Shown here piece after piece: positions 1 through 9,592 of a stretch of 64,000 bases of DNA. The DNA is from Alicyclobacillus suci. GTDB lineage: Bacteria; Bacillota; Bacilli; Alicyclobacillales; Alicyclobacillaceae. The stretch lies in NCBI RefSeq assembly GCF_017329615.1, contig NZ_JAFMTW010000005.1:62001-126000 (forward strand). Direction: 5' to 3'. The notes beneath the pieces were generated by a model that worked only from the letters and a program-made list of their open reading frames with translations, did no database searches and was not told where the DNA came from. Every line of letters begins with the position of its first letter. Within the stretch, counting starts at the first letter, position 1. Made by a program: the position numbers and the translations under genes.

Positions 1-2
1 GC

Positions 3-719
3 AATATTCTTTTGGATGACGAGTGGGCACGGGAAGTCGGTCGGCAAGAACGTATGCCAACTGTCCGCGTATGGCGCCACGCACCTGTTCGGGGGCTTGT
101 TGTGAGTAAACGTGACGTCGCGGGGCCTCAGGGGGAAGTTGCGATGGCCACGATGGATAGGCTGGGCTGGCCGATTTTCGTCCGACCGACCGGCGGTACG
201 GCTGTGCCGCACGGGCCTGGGGTGCTTAATTTCTCTCTGCTTTTTCCGCGCATAAAAGATAAGGTGACGACAGATGCGTATTATCAATTGCTTTGTCAAC
301 CGATGTTGGATTGGTTTACGAGTATGAACCTTGTGGCGACGACGGGTGCTGTGCCGGGGAGTTACTGTGATGGGAATTACAATGTGTTGGTCGATGGCAA
401 AAAAGTGGTTGGCACGGCACAAGCTTGGCGTGGTGGGCTGGCTGGTACGAAATCGAGGCACCCGGGATACGTACTCGCGCACGCCTGTATTGTGGTTGAT
501 GTTGACATGATGGAAGCAACGGATGTCATCAATCGCTTTTATGAAGAGGTCGGAGACCCATACCGTGTCGATGCCAGCACATCGACTTCACTGGCCGATG
601 TGCTAAGCGAGGTACGACCAGGGCAGACGTATTCTGCAACTACTGCCCAAAAGGAATTTGTCACATTTCTCGAGCGGTATTATCGAAGTGCAGGTATCGT
701 GGTTCATGTACGCTCCTGA
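3..719 (+). CDS. Lipoate-protein ligase/octanoyltransferase family protein, 5' end outside window
   Basis: The frame is open to the left edge, so the true start lies upstream. The visible ~238 residues show the LplA/LipB/BPL fold hallmarks: RPTGGTAVPHGPG (the family's R-x-TGGG-AV-H-x-G-x-LNFS loop), an N-Y-N-V-L-V-DGKK strand, and KKVVGTAQAW, whose lysine matches the lipoyl-AMP-contacting lysine of the family. Members attach lipoate or octanoate to the E2 and GcvH proteins of oxoacid dehydrogenases and glycine cleavage. The sequence alone does not separate an LplA-type ligase from the LipM/LipL transferases of Bacilli. The 3' end faces the histidine kinase gene; the 56 bp between them holds no clear terminator. 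Confidence 0.75.
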   Translation, partial: NILLDDEWAREVGRQERMPTVRVWRHAPVRGLVVSKRDVAGPQGEVAMATMDRLGWPIFVRPTGGTAVPHGPGVLNFSLLFPRIKDKVTTDAYYQLLCQPMLDWFTSMNLVATTGAVPGSYCDGNYNVLVDGKKVVGTAQAWRGGLAGTKSRHPGYVLAHACIVVDVDMMEATDVINRFYEEVGDPYRVDASTSTSLADVLSEVRPGQTYSATTAQKEFVTFLERYYRSAGIVVHVRS

Positions 720-775
720 TGGTGCAGAGCCCGTGATGTGTCGCTGCCCCACGGGTCGACGGGCCCTGCGGCGCA

Positions 776-2050
776 TCACGTTGTACTATTGTTGCCACCA
801 CGTGGAAATTTGGTGGGAATCGGCAACTCGACATGGACGGTCGTGCCTTTGCCAAGCCCTTCGCTGTCGATGCCGATCTTACCGCCGTGCGCTTCCACCA
901 CCCAGCTTGCGATGGAGAGGCCAAGGCCAGTGCCCTTTGCGGATTGTTCGCGGGAGCGGGCGGGATCAACCGTATAGAATCTGTCAAATACTCGCTTGAG
1001 ATCTTCTTTTGCAATCCCGAGCCCTGTGTCCTGAACGGAAATGACAGCAAAATTACGCTGTTGTGTTAACGTGATGTGGATGCTTCCTCCTTCTTGTGTG
1101 AACTTCAAGGCATTGTCGAGCAGAATCACTAACAACTGATGCAGCCTATCTCTATCGCCTGAAATGGTAATTGGCACGGGGGCGTCAGCTTTCAACTGAA
1201 TTCCTTTCATCTCGGCTAGCGTCTCGTACAACTCGTGAATATGCAGGATGAGATCCCGCAAATCGACGGCATCATGCTCAATATGCACTTGGTCTGAGTC
1301 CGAGCGGGCGAGCGTCAACAAGTCTTGGACGAGCTTGGACAATCGTCGCGACTCGCTGTGTGCGTTGTTTAGCCATTCCAGGTTTTCAAGCACGGTTTCA
1401 TCGGTGTGTTCCATGACGATACCAAGGTTTGATTGAATGACTGCGAGTGGTGTACGCAGTTCATGCGAAGCGTCGGCGACGAATTCGAGTTGGCGTTGCC
1501 AGGCGGAGCGGATTGGGCGAAGCATACGGTCGGCGAGGATGAAGCCGACTAGGGTCGCACCGACTAGACCAAATGCGCCGACAATCAGAATGATATGCTG
1601 CAGGTACGTAAGTAAACGGAGACTTCCACTATCCTCCGTCAGGGTCGCTAGGTAAATTCGCTGTCCACCGGAGGTGGCTTGCCACGGAATGAACAGAATG
1701 CGGAAGTGGCCGTTGCTCGACGTGTAATTAAGGTAGGTCTTGGTCGTCAAGGTCGATATTCGGTTGTTGATTTGCGTGGCTAGGTTCTCTCCGAATTCAG
1801 CAAGTTCCGGCGATGCATATAAAGGCTGCCCAGCCCCATACGCTTCAATAATATAGACGCCCGGAATTTCTTGCGGCGTGACAAACCCAGGTGTCAGAAT
1901 TTCACGGGCTGCCCGGTTTAACTGTCCGTCGATACTCTGCATCGCCGTGCCGCGGATAATCGCAAACACCGCAAACGAGGTGATGGAATAGAGAACGATT
2001 AACAAGATGACAGACAGTAATGTAATACGAAATCGCAGTCGTCTAAACAA
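776..2050 (-). CDS. Membrane sensor histidine kinase
   Basis: A 424-aa sensor kinase with an N-terminal membrane segment (about residues 11-33), an extracytoplasmic sensor region (~34-145), a second membrane segment (~148-172) and a short linker. A HisKA domain follows with phosphoacceptor His196 in ADASHELRTPL. The HATPase_c domain has the N box DNALKFTQEGG, the G1 box DTGLGIAKED and the G2 box GTGLGLSIA. The start is TTG, seven bases after AAGAAGG. It lies 61 bp downstream of its response regulator on the same strand and is surely its partner. The stimulus cannot be read from the sensor region; domain order resembles ArlS/CiaH-like kinases of Firmicutes. Confidence 0.92.
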   Translation of the reverse strand: MFRRLRFRITLLSVILLIVLYSITSFAVFAIIRGTAMQSIDGQLNRAAREILTPGFVTPQEIPGVYIIEAYGAGQPLYASPELAEFGENLATQINNRISTLTTKTYLNYTSSNGHFRILFIPWQATSGGQRIYLATLTEDSGSLRLLTYLQHIILIVGAFGLVGATLVGFILADRMLRPIRSAWQRQLEFVADASHELRTPLAVIQSNLGIVMEHTDETVLENLEWLNNAHSESRRLSKLVQDLLTLARSDSDQVHIEHDAVDLRDLILHIHELYETLAEMKGIQLKADAPVPITISGDRDRLHQLLVILLDNALKFTQEGGSIHITLTQQRNFAVISVQDTGLGIAKEDLKRVFDRFYTVDPARSREQSAKGTGLGLSIASWVVEAHGGKIGIDSEGLGKGTTVHVELPIPTKFPRGGNNSTT

Positions 2051-2111
2051 TCACAGACCTTCTTTATCCTTTGACATCGTTTAGCATGTACTATGCAAGA
2101 GACTTCGTGTC

Positions 2112-2795
2112 TCAAGCTTGCGGATCAGGCTGGAAGATGTAGCCGACCCCACGGACGGTTGCAATGTAAGACGGTTTATCTGGTTCGTCGATTTTTTTAC
2201 GCAGAAAGTGTACGTAGTTTTCGACCGCATTGCCGATGACATCGGCGTCTGGCCCCCACACTCTATCGAGTATGATTTCCTTGGAAAGCACTTTGCCTTG
2301 ATTGCGAAGGAACAGCTCCAATAGCTGAAATTCCTTAGCCGTGAGTGTCAGGGGTTCCTCGTTTCGGGTCACTGTGCGCGTGGTGAAATCGAGCCGGAAA
2401 GGCCCAGCCTCCATCGCGTCGGTGCCGCTGATTTGCCCTGTGCGCCGCGTCAAAGCCCGCACGCGTGCGAGAAGTTCCTTGTTGTCAAACGGTTTAACTA
2501 GGTAGTCATCCGCGCCCGCGTCGAGACCGACGACCCGGTCTTCCACGGTGTCCTTGGCGGTGAGTAAGAGTACCGGGGTTTGTACATCCTGTTCACGCAT
2601 ACCTTTGAGAATCTCGATACCGGACATGCCTGGCAACATAATGTCGAGGATGACGATATCGTAACTATCTGTCGTCGCTAAGTCGTAACCCGCTTCCCCG
2701 TCGTGTGCGACATCGACGATGTATTGATTTTCCTTAAACAGCTGTTTTAGCGCCGACGCTAGTCGCCGCTCGTCTTCCACGAGTAAAATACGCAC
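2112..2795 (-). CDS. OmpR-family response regulator
   Basis: A 227-aa two-domain regulator. The receiver domain (1-115) has the acidic pocket E7-D8, phosphoacceptor Asp51 in ILDIMLPG, the conserved Thr in LLLTAKD and the Lys in VKPFD. A C-terminal winged-helix Trans_reg_C domain (~128-223) ends in the typical TVRGVGYIF wing. The start is GTG after GGGAGTGGGA. It is the first gene of a regulator-kinase pair and is divergent from the MFS gene at 2973, with 177 bp shared upstream DNA. That arrangement makes the exporter a plausible, unproven target. Confidence 0.93.
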   Translation of the reverse strand: MRILLVEDERRLASALKQLFKENQYIVDVAHDGEAGYDLATTDSYDIVILDIMLPGMSGIEILKGMREQDVQTPVLLLTAKDTVEDRVVGLDAGADDYLVKPFDNKELLARVRALTRRTGQISGTDAMEAGPFRLDFTTRTVTRNEEPLTLTAKEFQLLELFLRNQGKVLSKEIILDRVWGPDADVIGNAVENYVHFLRKKIDEPDKPSYIATVRGVGYIFQPDPQA

Positions 2796-2844
2796 GTCAT
2801 CCCACTCCCACCCTGGCGAATTGTCTATCCATATTGTACATGGT

Positions 2845-2872
2845 TTGCACGTGACAATGAACGTGCTATACT
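2845..2872 (+). promoter_or_regulatory. Candidate sigma-A promoter for the MFS gene
   Basis: TTGCAC at 2845-2850, a 16-bp spacer and TATACT at 2867-2872 lie about 100 bp before the MFS start. Both boxes are close to consensus; the call is by eye. Confidence 0.5.
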
Positions 2873-2972
2873 ATCGCGGGCTCACGAAAGTACAGACAAA
2901 GCACATCATTGAAGTTGTACCATAAAGCTACGTGGCTGCTTGCCGCGTGTATCACGGTTTCAGGAGGGGCTA

Positions 2973-4187
2973 ATGGTTCGCACGGAGCGTTTACATCGAC
3001 AGTTAAAATCAGATATTCCCATGATTGTCTGGTTATTAGGGCTCGGATGCCTTTTAAACGTAGGCGGACTGTCTCTTTTGTGGCCCGTGAACGCTATCTA
3101 TATCCACACAAATTTACATAAAAGTATGGCTGTCGCCGGTGTCGTGTTGATGGTCTACTCTGGCACAGGTCTTTTTGGCAGTTTTCTCGGCGGTTGGCTG
3201 TATGACCGCTACGGCGCCATCCGGGTAATGGTTACGACGCTTGTCGTCAGTTGTTTTGTCATCGTCATTCCCGCCTTTACTGCAAATTTTGCGATATACG
3301 TAGGCGTTATGGCCCTCTTTGGCACGGCATGCGCCATTCCATTTCCCGTGTTGAATGCAGTCGCGGGTCATGCTTGGCCAGGCGGTGGTCGCCGGGCGTT
3401 TAATTTTCTCTATGTCGCCAATAATCTGGGCGTAGCGCTGGGGACCGCTCTCGGTGGTCTCATGGCTTCGCACTCGTTTCATGCTGTGTTTTACGGTATT
3501 GCGTTAGGATATGCAATTTTACTACTGCTTGTCGTCACCGCGCTGCGAGCCCCCTTGCAGCAACTTCAGCAGGTGCATCAGACAGCGCGCAAGGAAGCTG
3601 CTTCCCGGTTGCAGGAGACCATCCCATGGGGCGGAATTGGTATCTTGCTGGCCGGTTATATCACGGCGTGGATTGTCTATGTTCAATGGCAAAGTACGGT
3701 GTCTGTCGACATGCAGGCGTCTGGTTATCCACTGTCGCTATATAGTCTTTTATGGACTATCAACGGGCTCTTGATTTTTCTTGCGCAGCCCGTAGTCGCG
3801 TTTGTCACTCGGCGTATCCCTGCATTGCCGATGCAGATGGTTGGTGGCACGGTTCTATTTGCCCTCAGTTTTACGGCGATGTTGTTTGCACATCACTATG
3901 CCGTGTTCGTATTTGCGATGGTTCTAACGACACTCGGAGAGATGTTTGTGTGGCCCGCAGTCCCCGCCGCTATTGCACAAATTTCGCCATCCAGCCGCTT
4001 AGGGACGTTGCAGGGTTTGGTCAGTAGCGCCGCAACTTGCGGACGGATGATTGGCCCTGTGCTGGGAGGTATTTTGTATGATGAAGGTGGCCTTCAACGG
4101 ATTCTTCTTTACGCGGTGCTGACGCTGGCGCTTCCGGTCATCTTGTTTTTGTTCTATCAGCGCCAGACGAATTCACATCGCTCGTGA
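2973..4187 (+). CDS. MFS transporter, 12-TM drug/efflux-type
   Basis: A 404-aa major facilitator superfamily protein. Hydrophobic segments fit two halves of six helices around a polar central loop (~185-215). The loop-2 signature is GGWLYDRYGAIRV (motif A, G-x-L-x-D-R-x-G). The ATG at 2973 is chosen over the in-frame codon 33 bp upstream because CAGGAGG sits seven bases before it and the upstream residues are not hydrophobic. Substrate unknown; the overall look is of MdtG/YttB-type multidrug exporters. It diverges from the two-component system. Confidence 0.8.
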   Translation: MVRTERLHRQLKSDIPMIVWLLGLGCLLNVGGLSLLWPVNAIYIHTNLHKSMAVAGVVLMVYSGTGLFGSFLGGWLYDRYGAIRVMVTTLVVSCFVIVIPAFTANFAIYVGVMALFGTACAIPFPVLNAVAGHAWPGGGRRAFNFLYVANNLGVALGTALGGLMASHSFHAVFYGIALGYAILLLLVVTALRAPLQQLQQVHQTARKEAASRLQETIPWGGIGILLAGYITAWIVYVQWQSTVSVDMQASGYPLSLYSLLWTINGLLIFLAQPVVAFVTRRIPALPMQMVGGTVLFALSFTAMLFAHHYAVFVFAMVLTTLGEMFVWPAVPAAIAQISPSSRLGTLQGLVSSAATCGRMIGPVLGGILYDEGGLQRILLYAVLTLALPVILFLFYQRQTNSHRS

Positions 4188-4813
4188 TTTGCCGCTGGTG
4201 TTGCTGTCATTTGGGAATCGGTCGTGGGGGCGGGGCGGATGTCTTGTGGCCGAGGTGTCTTATTAAGACATCCCGGCCCATTTCGGCATAAGGCAGGAAA
4301 TCCACTTTAATTCCCGGGATCGTTTTCATCGGGTAGCATTTTAGATAGAGCACCTCAGGTGTCTTAATCGGTAGGAATCTACTGAAAACCCAGAAATAGC
4401 GCACAGAATTCACCTTATATTGGCCTATGCCTATGCCTATGCCTATGCCTATGCCTATGCCTATGCCTATGCCTATGCCTATGCCTATGCCTATGCCTAT
4501 GCGGCTCGTCACGGCATGCCCGCTCTCTTCGCGCAATTCAATGAGATCTATATGATACGTGTAAGATTTTCTCACGAATTAAATCATAAGAGAATTCTTA
4601 ATTTACCTCAGAAAAGGTTTAAAAACCCAATTGCGGTGCGGTTTTTTCTAATTACCGACCTAGTATAGAAATTTATGGTCTATTTACAAGGTGCAAATCC
4701 GCCGATAAAATCACGCTATAACAACGGAATAGTAAGTTAATTTTGATTCATGGGAGTATTTATGACTGCTGAAAATGAGATTGCGGACTAGTTGGAGTTA
4801 AGGGGGGAGATGG
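4188..4813 (+). other. Gene-poor 626-bp stretch with microsatellite
   Basis: Between the MFS gene and oppD there is no convincing gene. It holds a hexanucleotide tandem repeat (listed separately) and a 10-bp direct repeat (AGGTGTCTTA at 4253-4262 and 4357-4366). An open minus-strand frame (4207-4575, start GTG) encodes a run of Ile-Gly through the repeat and could in principle be translated, but no domain is recognisable. The right part (4560-4800) is AT-rich and probably carries the opp promoter; TATAAC near 4718 is a possible -10 without a good -35. Confidence 0.5.
4423..4500 (+). repeat. Hexanucleotide tandem repeat, 13 x GCCTAT
   Basis: Thirteen perfect copies of GCCTAT, followed by a partial GC. 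Read as protein it gives Ala-Tyr on the plus strand and Ile-Gly on the minus strand. It ends about 310 bp before oppD. Perfect arrays of this length are prone to slipped-strand length change; a 6-bp unit would not shift a frame but could change spacing in a regulatory region. Confidence 0.97.
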
Positions 4814-5779
4814 ATGTCGGAACCATTACTTTCCATCCGGGATTTAAAAACCTACTTCATCAGCAAGGATACAGAGGTACATGCTGTTGATGGCATCGAC
4901 ATTGATGTGTTGAAGGGACAAATTGTTTGTATCGTCGGCGAGTCTGGCAGTGGAAAAAGCATGACTTCACTATCCATTATGCGATTGGTGCCAAAACCAC
5001 GCGGTAAGATTATTTCTGGAGAGATTGTACTCGACGGCATAAATTTATTGGAACTATCAGAAAATCAAATGACTGAGGTTCGGGGAAACGAGATTTCCAT
5101 GATTTTTCAAGAACCAATGACTGCACTTAACCCGGTGCTGACGATTGGTGATCAAATTACGGAGGTGTTGTTGCGGCATCGTAAGATGAACAGAAAGGAT
5201 GCCTTGGCGCGAGCTATCGAGATGTTGAAGTTCGTCGGGGTTCCTCGAGCGGATCAGATTGTCAGGGAATATCCGCACCAGTTGTCAGGTGGCCTTCGCC
5301 AACGCGTGATGATTGCCATGGCGATGGTGTGCGAACCTAAGTTGTTAATTGCTGATGAGCCTACGACGGCGCTAGACGTGACAATTCAGGCACAAGTGTT
5401 AGATCTCATGCGCAAAATGCGCAGTGATTTTGGCACAGCGATTATTCTAATCACGCATGATCTTGGCGTTGTTGCAGATATGGCCGACCATGTAGTCGTT
5501 ATGTATGCGGGGCAAGTCGTAGAGTCAGCCAACGCTGACGATCTATTTGAGGAACCAAAGCATCCTTACACCAAAGCGCTGTTGCAATCTATTCCGTCTA
5601 TTGAAAAAGATCTGGATGTATTGTATTCCATTCCAGGTACGGTTCCGGATGCTGCGGCATTTCCAGTAGGTTGTCGCTTTGCTGAACGTTGCCCGGTGGC
5701 ACAAGAGTCTTGCAGTCAACGTATGCCAACGCTGCGTGAGATCTCGACTAATCATTTTGTTCGATGCGATTTGCTGTAA
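4814..5779 (+). CDS. oppD: Oligopeptide ABC transporter ATP-binding protein OppD/DppD
   Basis: A 321-aa nucleotide-binding subunit of a peptide/nickel-class ABC importer. It shows Walker A GESGSGKS (~43-50), the Q-loop region [11 protein letters not shown], signature LSGGLRQRV, Walker [13 protein letters not shown] and the H-loop ITHDLGVV. The C-terminal oligopeptide-transporter extension has a Cys-rich [15 protein letters not shown] motif, typical of OppD/DppD and linked to an Fe-S cluster in some members. ATG follows AAGGGGGGAGATGG. It is the first gene of oppDFABC, with oppF beginning 15 bp after its stop. Confidence 0.93.
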   Translation: MSEPLLSIRDLKTYFISKDTEVHAVDGIDIDVLKGQIVCIVGESGSGKSMTSLSIMRLVPKPRGKIISGEIVLDGINLLELSENQMTEVRGNEISMIFQEPMTALNPVLTIGDQITEVLLRHRKMNRKDALARAIEMLKFVGVPRADQIVREYPHQLSGGLRQRVMIAMAMVCEPKLLIADEPTTALDVTIQAQVLDLMRKMRSDFGTAIILITHDLGVVADMADHVVVMYAGQVVESANADDLFEEPKHPYTKALLQSIPSIEKDLDVLYSIPGTVPDAAAFPVGCRFAERCPVAQESCSQRMPTLREISTNHFVRCDLL

Positions 5780-5794
5780 GTGGGAGGTGAGAGT

Positions 5795-6760
5795 ATGACT
5801 GACCATCTATTAGAAGTTAAAGAATTGAAAAAATATTTTCCGATCACTGCCGGTGTGATGAAGCGCACGGTCGGACATGTGAAAGCAGTAGACGGAGTTT
5901 CGTTCTTTGTTGATCCCGGCGAAACCCTAGGCATCGTCGGCGAATCGGGATGTGGCAAGTCGACGACGGGTCGTATGATCATGAGAGTATTGGACTCGAC
6001 TGCGGGGAGTATTTACTTCGATGGCGAAAATATTACACGTTTACATGGAAGGAAATTGCGAAGGATTCGTACGAAATTTCAAATGGTATTTCAAGACCCG
6101 TATGCATCGTTGAACCCTAAGATGACCATACGTGAAGTTATTTCTGAACCACTTGTTGTTAATAAGATGTTGTCTGGTCGACAGGTTGTGGATAGGGTGG
6201 CCACCCTTTTAGAGACAGTAGGCTTACGGCCTGATGACATGATGAGGTATCCCCATGAGTTCTCAGGTGGCCAACGCCAGCGCATCGGAATAGCTCGCGC
6301 TTTGACCTTAAATCCAAAACTAGTTGTGGCGGACGAAGCGGTTTCGGCACTGGATGTGTCAATTCAATCTCAGATCTTAAATCTTATGGTCGATTTGAAA
6401 CACCAATTCAATTTGTCCTATATCTTTATTTCTCATAATTTAGCGGTTGTGCGACACATTAGTGATCGTGTAGGTGTCATGTATCTCGGACATATGGTCG
6501 AAATATCTCCGAAGACAGACCTTTATGATAATCCTTTACATCCTTATACACAGGCGTTACTGTCAGCCGCTTTGGAGCCAAAACGTAAAGGACAGAGGCA
6601 ACGAATGATTCTTCGGGGCGATGTTCCTAGCCCTGCAAATCCACCTGCGGGGTGTCCATTTCATACTCGTTGTCCACAAGCGATTGAACAGTGTAGAACT
6701 CAGCGCCCAGTCTTACAGCAGGTGCGACCTGCGCATTTTGTGGCATGTCATTTGTACTAG
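5795..6760 (+). CDS. oppF: Oligopeptide ABC transporter ATP-binding protein OppF/DppF
   Basis: A 321-aa second ATPase of the importer, forming the NBD heterodimer with OppD. It has Walker A GESGCGKS, Q-loop VFQDPYASLNP, signature FSGGQRQRI, Walker B LVVADEAVSALD and H-loop ISHNLAVV, then the Cys-rich tail GCPFHTRCPQAIEQC. The ATG at 5795 is used because GGGAGGTGAG sits just before it; the GTG 15 bp upstream would swallow that site. Alanine in DEAVSALD replaces the usual Pro of DEP, as is common in OppF. Confidence 0.92.
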   Translation: MTDHLLEVKELKKYFPITAGVMKRTVGHVKAVDGVSFFVDPGETLGIVGESGCGKSTTGRMIMRVLDSTAGSIYFDGENITRLHGRKLRRIRTKFQMVFQDPYASLNPKMTIREVISEPLVVNKMLSGRQVVDRVATLLETVGLRPDDMMRYPHEFSGGQRQRIGIARALTLNPKLVVADEAVSALDVSIQSQILNLMVDLKHQFNLSYIFISHNLAVVRHISDRVGVMYLGHMVEISPKTDLYDNPLHPYTQALLSAALEPKRKGQRQRMILRGDVPSPANPPAGCPFHTRCPQAIEQCRTQRPVLQQVRPAHFVACHLY

Positions 6761-6806
6761 ATAGGATTGGGGTTGAAGATATATGAACTCAGTAGGGGGC
6801 ATTTAC

Positions 6807-8543
6807 GTGAGAATGATGAAAAGAACAACGCTATCCACTATTGCACTTGCTGCGTCTGTCGCGGTTGTTTTAACTGGGTGCGGAAATGACACGTCAAGTA
6901 CAAACAATGCTGGTGGTTCCAACTCAGCCGTGGATAGTGGAACCCCTGTAGACGGTGGGACATTGACGATGGCTGATACGACGAAGTGGGAAGACATGTT
7001 TATTCCATATCTCAATAACGCTTCACCTACTTTCGCGATGTGGGAATTATCGTTTGAACCATTGATGAGTTATGATAAATCACTGAACATTAAGCCTAAT
7101 CTTGCTCAGTCATGGTCCTATTCGAATGGTAATAAAACATTAGATATTAAACTTGACCCAAATGCTAAGTGGTCAGATGGAAAGCCGATTACTTCTGATG
7201 ATGTACTCTTGTTTATGAATTTCATTGGTTCGAAAGTGTACAATACCACGGATCAAGGCGAATATGGCTATCTAGTACAGCCTGTAGTTGGTTCTGAAAA
7301 AATCGCAAGTGGAGCGGCTCAGTCGTTTGCTAACACGGGTGGGTTTAAGAAGATTAGCAATACAGAATTTCAAATTAATTTTAGCAAAGCGGATGCTGCA
7401 GTTTTAGCGGCGGATGTGTCCTCCTACATCCCTTTGCCCGCTCATGTATTAGGGAAAATACCGTTTTCCCAGTGGATGAATTCGGATTTTAATAAGAAGC
7501 CAACGGTTGTTTCCAGTGCTTATATTCCAACACAGGTTAACGGCCAAAGTAGCGTTGAATATGATGAGAATGATAATTATTTCAAAGGGAAGCCGCATAT
7601 CAGTCACATTGTTCTCAAGTATGTGTCGGAAGACGTCCTACCAAGCTTAATTGAGAATGGGCAAGTTGACATGAATATAGAAGGGAATAATCTTGACACG
7701 GATTCATTTTTGAAAATGGAGAAAGATCCTAACTTAAAAACAATTGCACAGCCAGCGATGTCTTATGGTTTCGTCGGTATGAAAGTGAATGAACCGAAAT
7801 TCCAAAATGTTCAGTTGCGACAAGCCATGGAATACGCCATCGACAAACAAGCTATTATTCAAGGGGTATATAAAGGACTAGGCAAGCCTGCGTACGGACC
7901 GATTCCGTATTTTGATTGGGCAGCGGCAACGTCGGCGGATGGTATGAATACCTATGCGTACAACCCGACAAAGGCGAAACAACTACTAGAGCAAGCAGGT
8001 TACACAATTCCTTCCGGTCAGAAGTGGAGAATAGATCCGAAGACTGGAAAGCCGCTTGTATTCCACCTTGTGTACTCCAGCGGTAGTCCAGAAGTCCAGG
8101 CAATTTGTACGGCGGTTGCACAGAATTTGCAGGCGGTGGGCTTAAATGTGCAATTGGAAACGCCTCTTGATTTTAATGTCATGTTGAAAAAGATTGAGAC
8201 AAATGATTCGAGTCTCGATATGTTCTTCTTGGCAAATGGTATTGGTACCGACCCAGATCCGAGGGGATCTTGGATGTCTACAGATCCGGGGAATTTGGAC
8301 AGCTGGAAGGATCCTAAAAATGATGCGTTAATCGACGACACGTTTGGTGCTAAAGCGTTCAATCAAACATACCGTAAACAGGCCTTTGTCAAGTGGCAAT
8401 TGTACGTGAATCAACAAGTTCCTATGTTATTCCTTTATGACCGGGACGACACTTGGGCCTACAGTGCGAAGGTTCACATTCCTGCCGATTCGTGGATCCC
8501 TGGCGGATATACCAATATTCAGGACTGGTGGATTTCTCAGTAA
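6807..8543 (+). CDS. oppA: Oligopeptide-binding lipoprotein (extracellular solute-binding family 5)
   Basis: A ~578-aa family-5 substrate-binding protein. The N-terminus is a lipoprotein signal: MMKRTT, a hydrophobic stretch, then lipobox LTGC. The mature protein begins with a Gly/Asn/Ser-rich linker. Family features include the NLAQSWSYSNGNKT and DPNAKWSDGKPITSDDV region and the RQAMEYAIDKQAI helix. The start is uncertain: GTG 6807 after TAGGGGG is favoured, ATG 6813 also fits, and an upstream ATG at 6783 has weaker spacing. It is tethered outside the membrane and delivers peptides to OppB-OppC. The codons are AT-richer than in flanking genes. Confidence 0.92.
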   Translation: MRMMKRTTLSTIALAASVAVVLTGCGNDTSSTNNAGGSNSAVDSGTPVDGGTLTMADTTKWEDMFIPYLNNASPTFAMWELSFEPLMSYDKSLNIKPNLAQSWSYSNGNKTLDIKLDPNAKWSDGKPITSDDVLLFMNFIGSKVYNTTDQGEYGYLVQPVVGSEKIASGAAQSFANTGGFKKISNTEFQINFSKADAAVLAADVSSYIPLPAHVLGKIPFSQWMNSDFNKKPTVVSSAYIPTQVNGQSSVEYDENDNYFKGKPHISHIVLKYVSEDVLPSLIENGQVDMNIEGNNLDTDSFLKMEKDPNLKTIAQPAMSYGFVGMKVNEPKFQNVQLRQAMEYAIDKQAIIQGVYKGLGKPAYGPIPYFDWAAATSADGMNTYAYNPTKAKQLLEQAGYTIPSGQKWRIDPKTGKPLVFHLVYSSGSPEVQAICTAVAQNLQAVGLNVQLETPLDFNVMLKKIETNDSSLDMFFLANGIGTDPDPRGSWMSTDPGNLDSWKDPKNDALIDDTFGAKAFNQTYRKQAFVKWQLYVNQQVPMLFLYDRDDTWAYSAKVHIPADSWIPGGYTNIQDWWISQ

Positions 8544-8615
8544 CGACTACTGGCAAAAATGGGGGAAGGGGAGCAACGCTCTCCCCAACTCCCATCGCAT
8601 GAGAGGGAGTTGAAA

Positions 8616-9575
8616 ATGGGTACTTATATCCTTCGAAGATTGCTTGGAATGATTCCAATGCTTTTTGCCATTACAGTCTTTGTATTCTTAATGATGCATG
8701 CTGCTCCAGGTAACGCAATTGAAAGCATGTTAAATCCAAGGATTAAGGATATGGCGGCGCTTCAAGCGCAATTAATTCATCAAAATGGGTTAGATAAGCC
8801 TTTGCCTGTTCAGTATGTTGATTGGTTGGGAAACTTTATTCGAGGTGATTGGGGATATAGTTTTGCGCAAGGTGTACCTGTGCGTCAGTTGGTTTTACCA
8901 GCTTTGGGGAATACATTAATTCTGGCCGCATTGGCAGAGGTGTTTATCCTGCTAATCGGGGTTCCTCTAGGTATTTGGCAGGCTCGTAGACCCTATTCTT
9001 TATTTGATACGTCGACATCCATTGTCAACATTATATTATTTTCAATTCCATACTACATTATTGCGATTTTCCTAATTTACTTCCTGGCCATTAAATTGCA
9101 TGTATTTCCATCCCAGAATGCTGTGGGCACGGGGCCACAGGCTGGTTCTATAGTAGATCACCTTTATCATGCATTGTTACCAGCATTATCGATTGCTTTG
9201 GCGTCAAGCGCCGTTTATAGCCGATATACGCGAGGTTCTATGCTAGATGTATCGAGACGGGATTTTACGCGTACGGCAAGGGCGAAAGGTTTGACCGAAG
9301 GAGTTGTCTTTCGTAAACACGTTTTTCGTAATGGCATGATACCAATCGTGACGCAGTTAGGTTTCGATATAGGCTCTCTTGCCGGTGGGGCAGTGATATT
9401 GGAAGGGCTGTTCGCGTATCAGGGAATGGGTTATATCACGCTTCAAGCTGCAACGCAGCGGGATTACAACGTGATTATGGCAACTAGTTTAATTATTGCA
9501 ATAGGAGTGTTGTTAGGCAACTTGATTGCTGATATTTTGTATGCGGTAGTGGATCCAAGGATTCGTTATCAGTAG
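8616..9575 (+). CDS. oppB: Oligopeptide ABC transporter permease OppB
   Basis: A 319-aa membrane permease with about six helices. The N-terminal TYILRRLLGMIPMLF start is typical of OppB/DppB. The EAA loop contacting the ATPases reads ARAKGLTEGVVFRKHVFRN. ATG 8616 follows GAGAGGGAG; the longer frame from 8559 adds only polar residues and is rejected. It pairs with OppC to form the channel. Confidence 0.92.
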   Translation: MGTYILRRLLGMIPMLFAITVFVFLMMHAAPGNAIESMLNPRIKDMAALQAQLIHQNGLDKPLPVQYVDWLGNFIRGDWGYSFAQGVPVRQLVLPALGNTLILAALAEVFILLIGVPLGIWQARRPYSLFDTSTSIVNIILFSIPYYIIAIFLIYFLAIKLHVFPSQNAVGTGPQAGSIVDHLYHALLPALSIALASSAVYSRYTRGSMLDVSRRDFTRTARAKGLTEGVVFRKHVFRNGMIPIVTQLGFDIGSLAGGAVILEGLFAYQGMGYITLQAATQRDYNVIMATSLIIAIGVLLGNLIADILYAVVDPRIRYQ

Positions 9576-9592
9576 GGAGCTGGTGGAGAAAC

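Noticed and set aside
4207-4575. Minus-strand open frame with an Ile-Gly run as a gene
   Set aside because: The frame stays open mainly because the 6-bp repeat has no stop in it; flanking residues show no recognisable domain. Kept only as part of the gene-poor stretch.
4420-4668. Plus-strand Ala-Tyr repeat frame as a gene
   Set aside because: Same repeat read on the other strand; TTG start without ribosome site.
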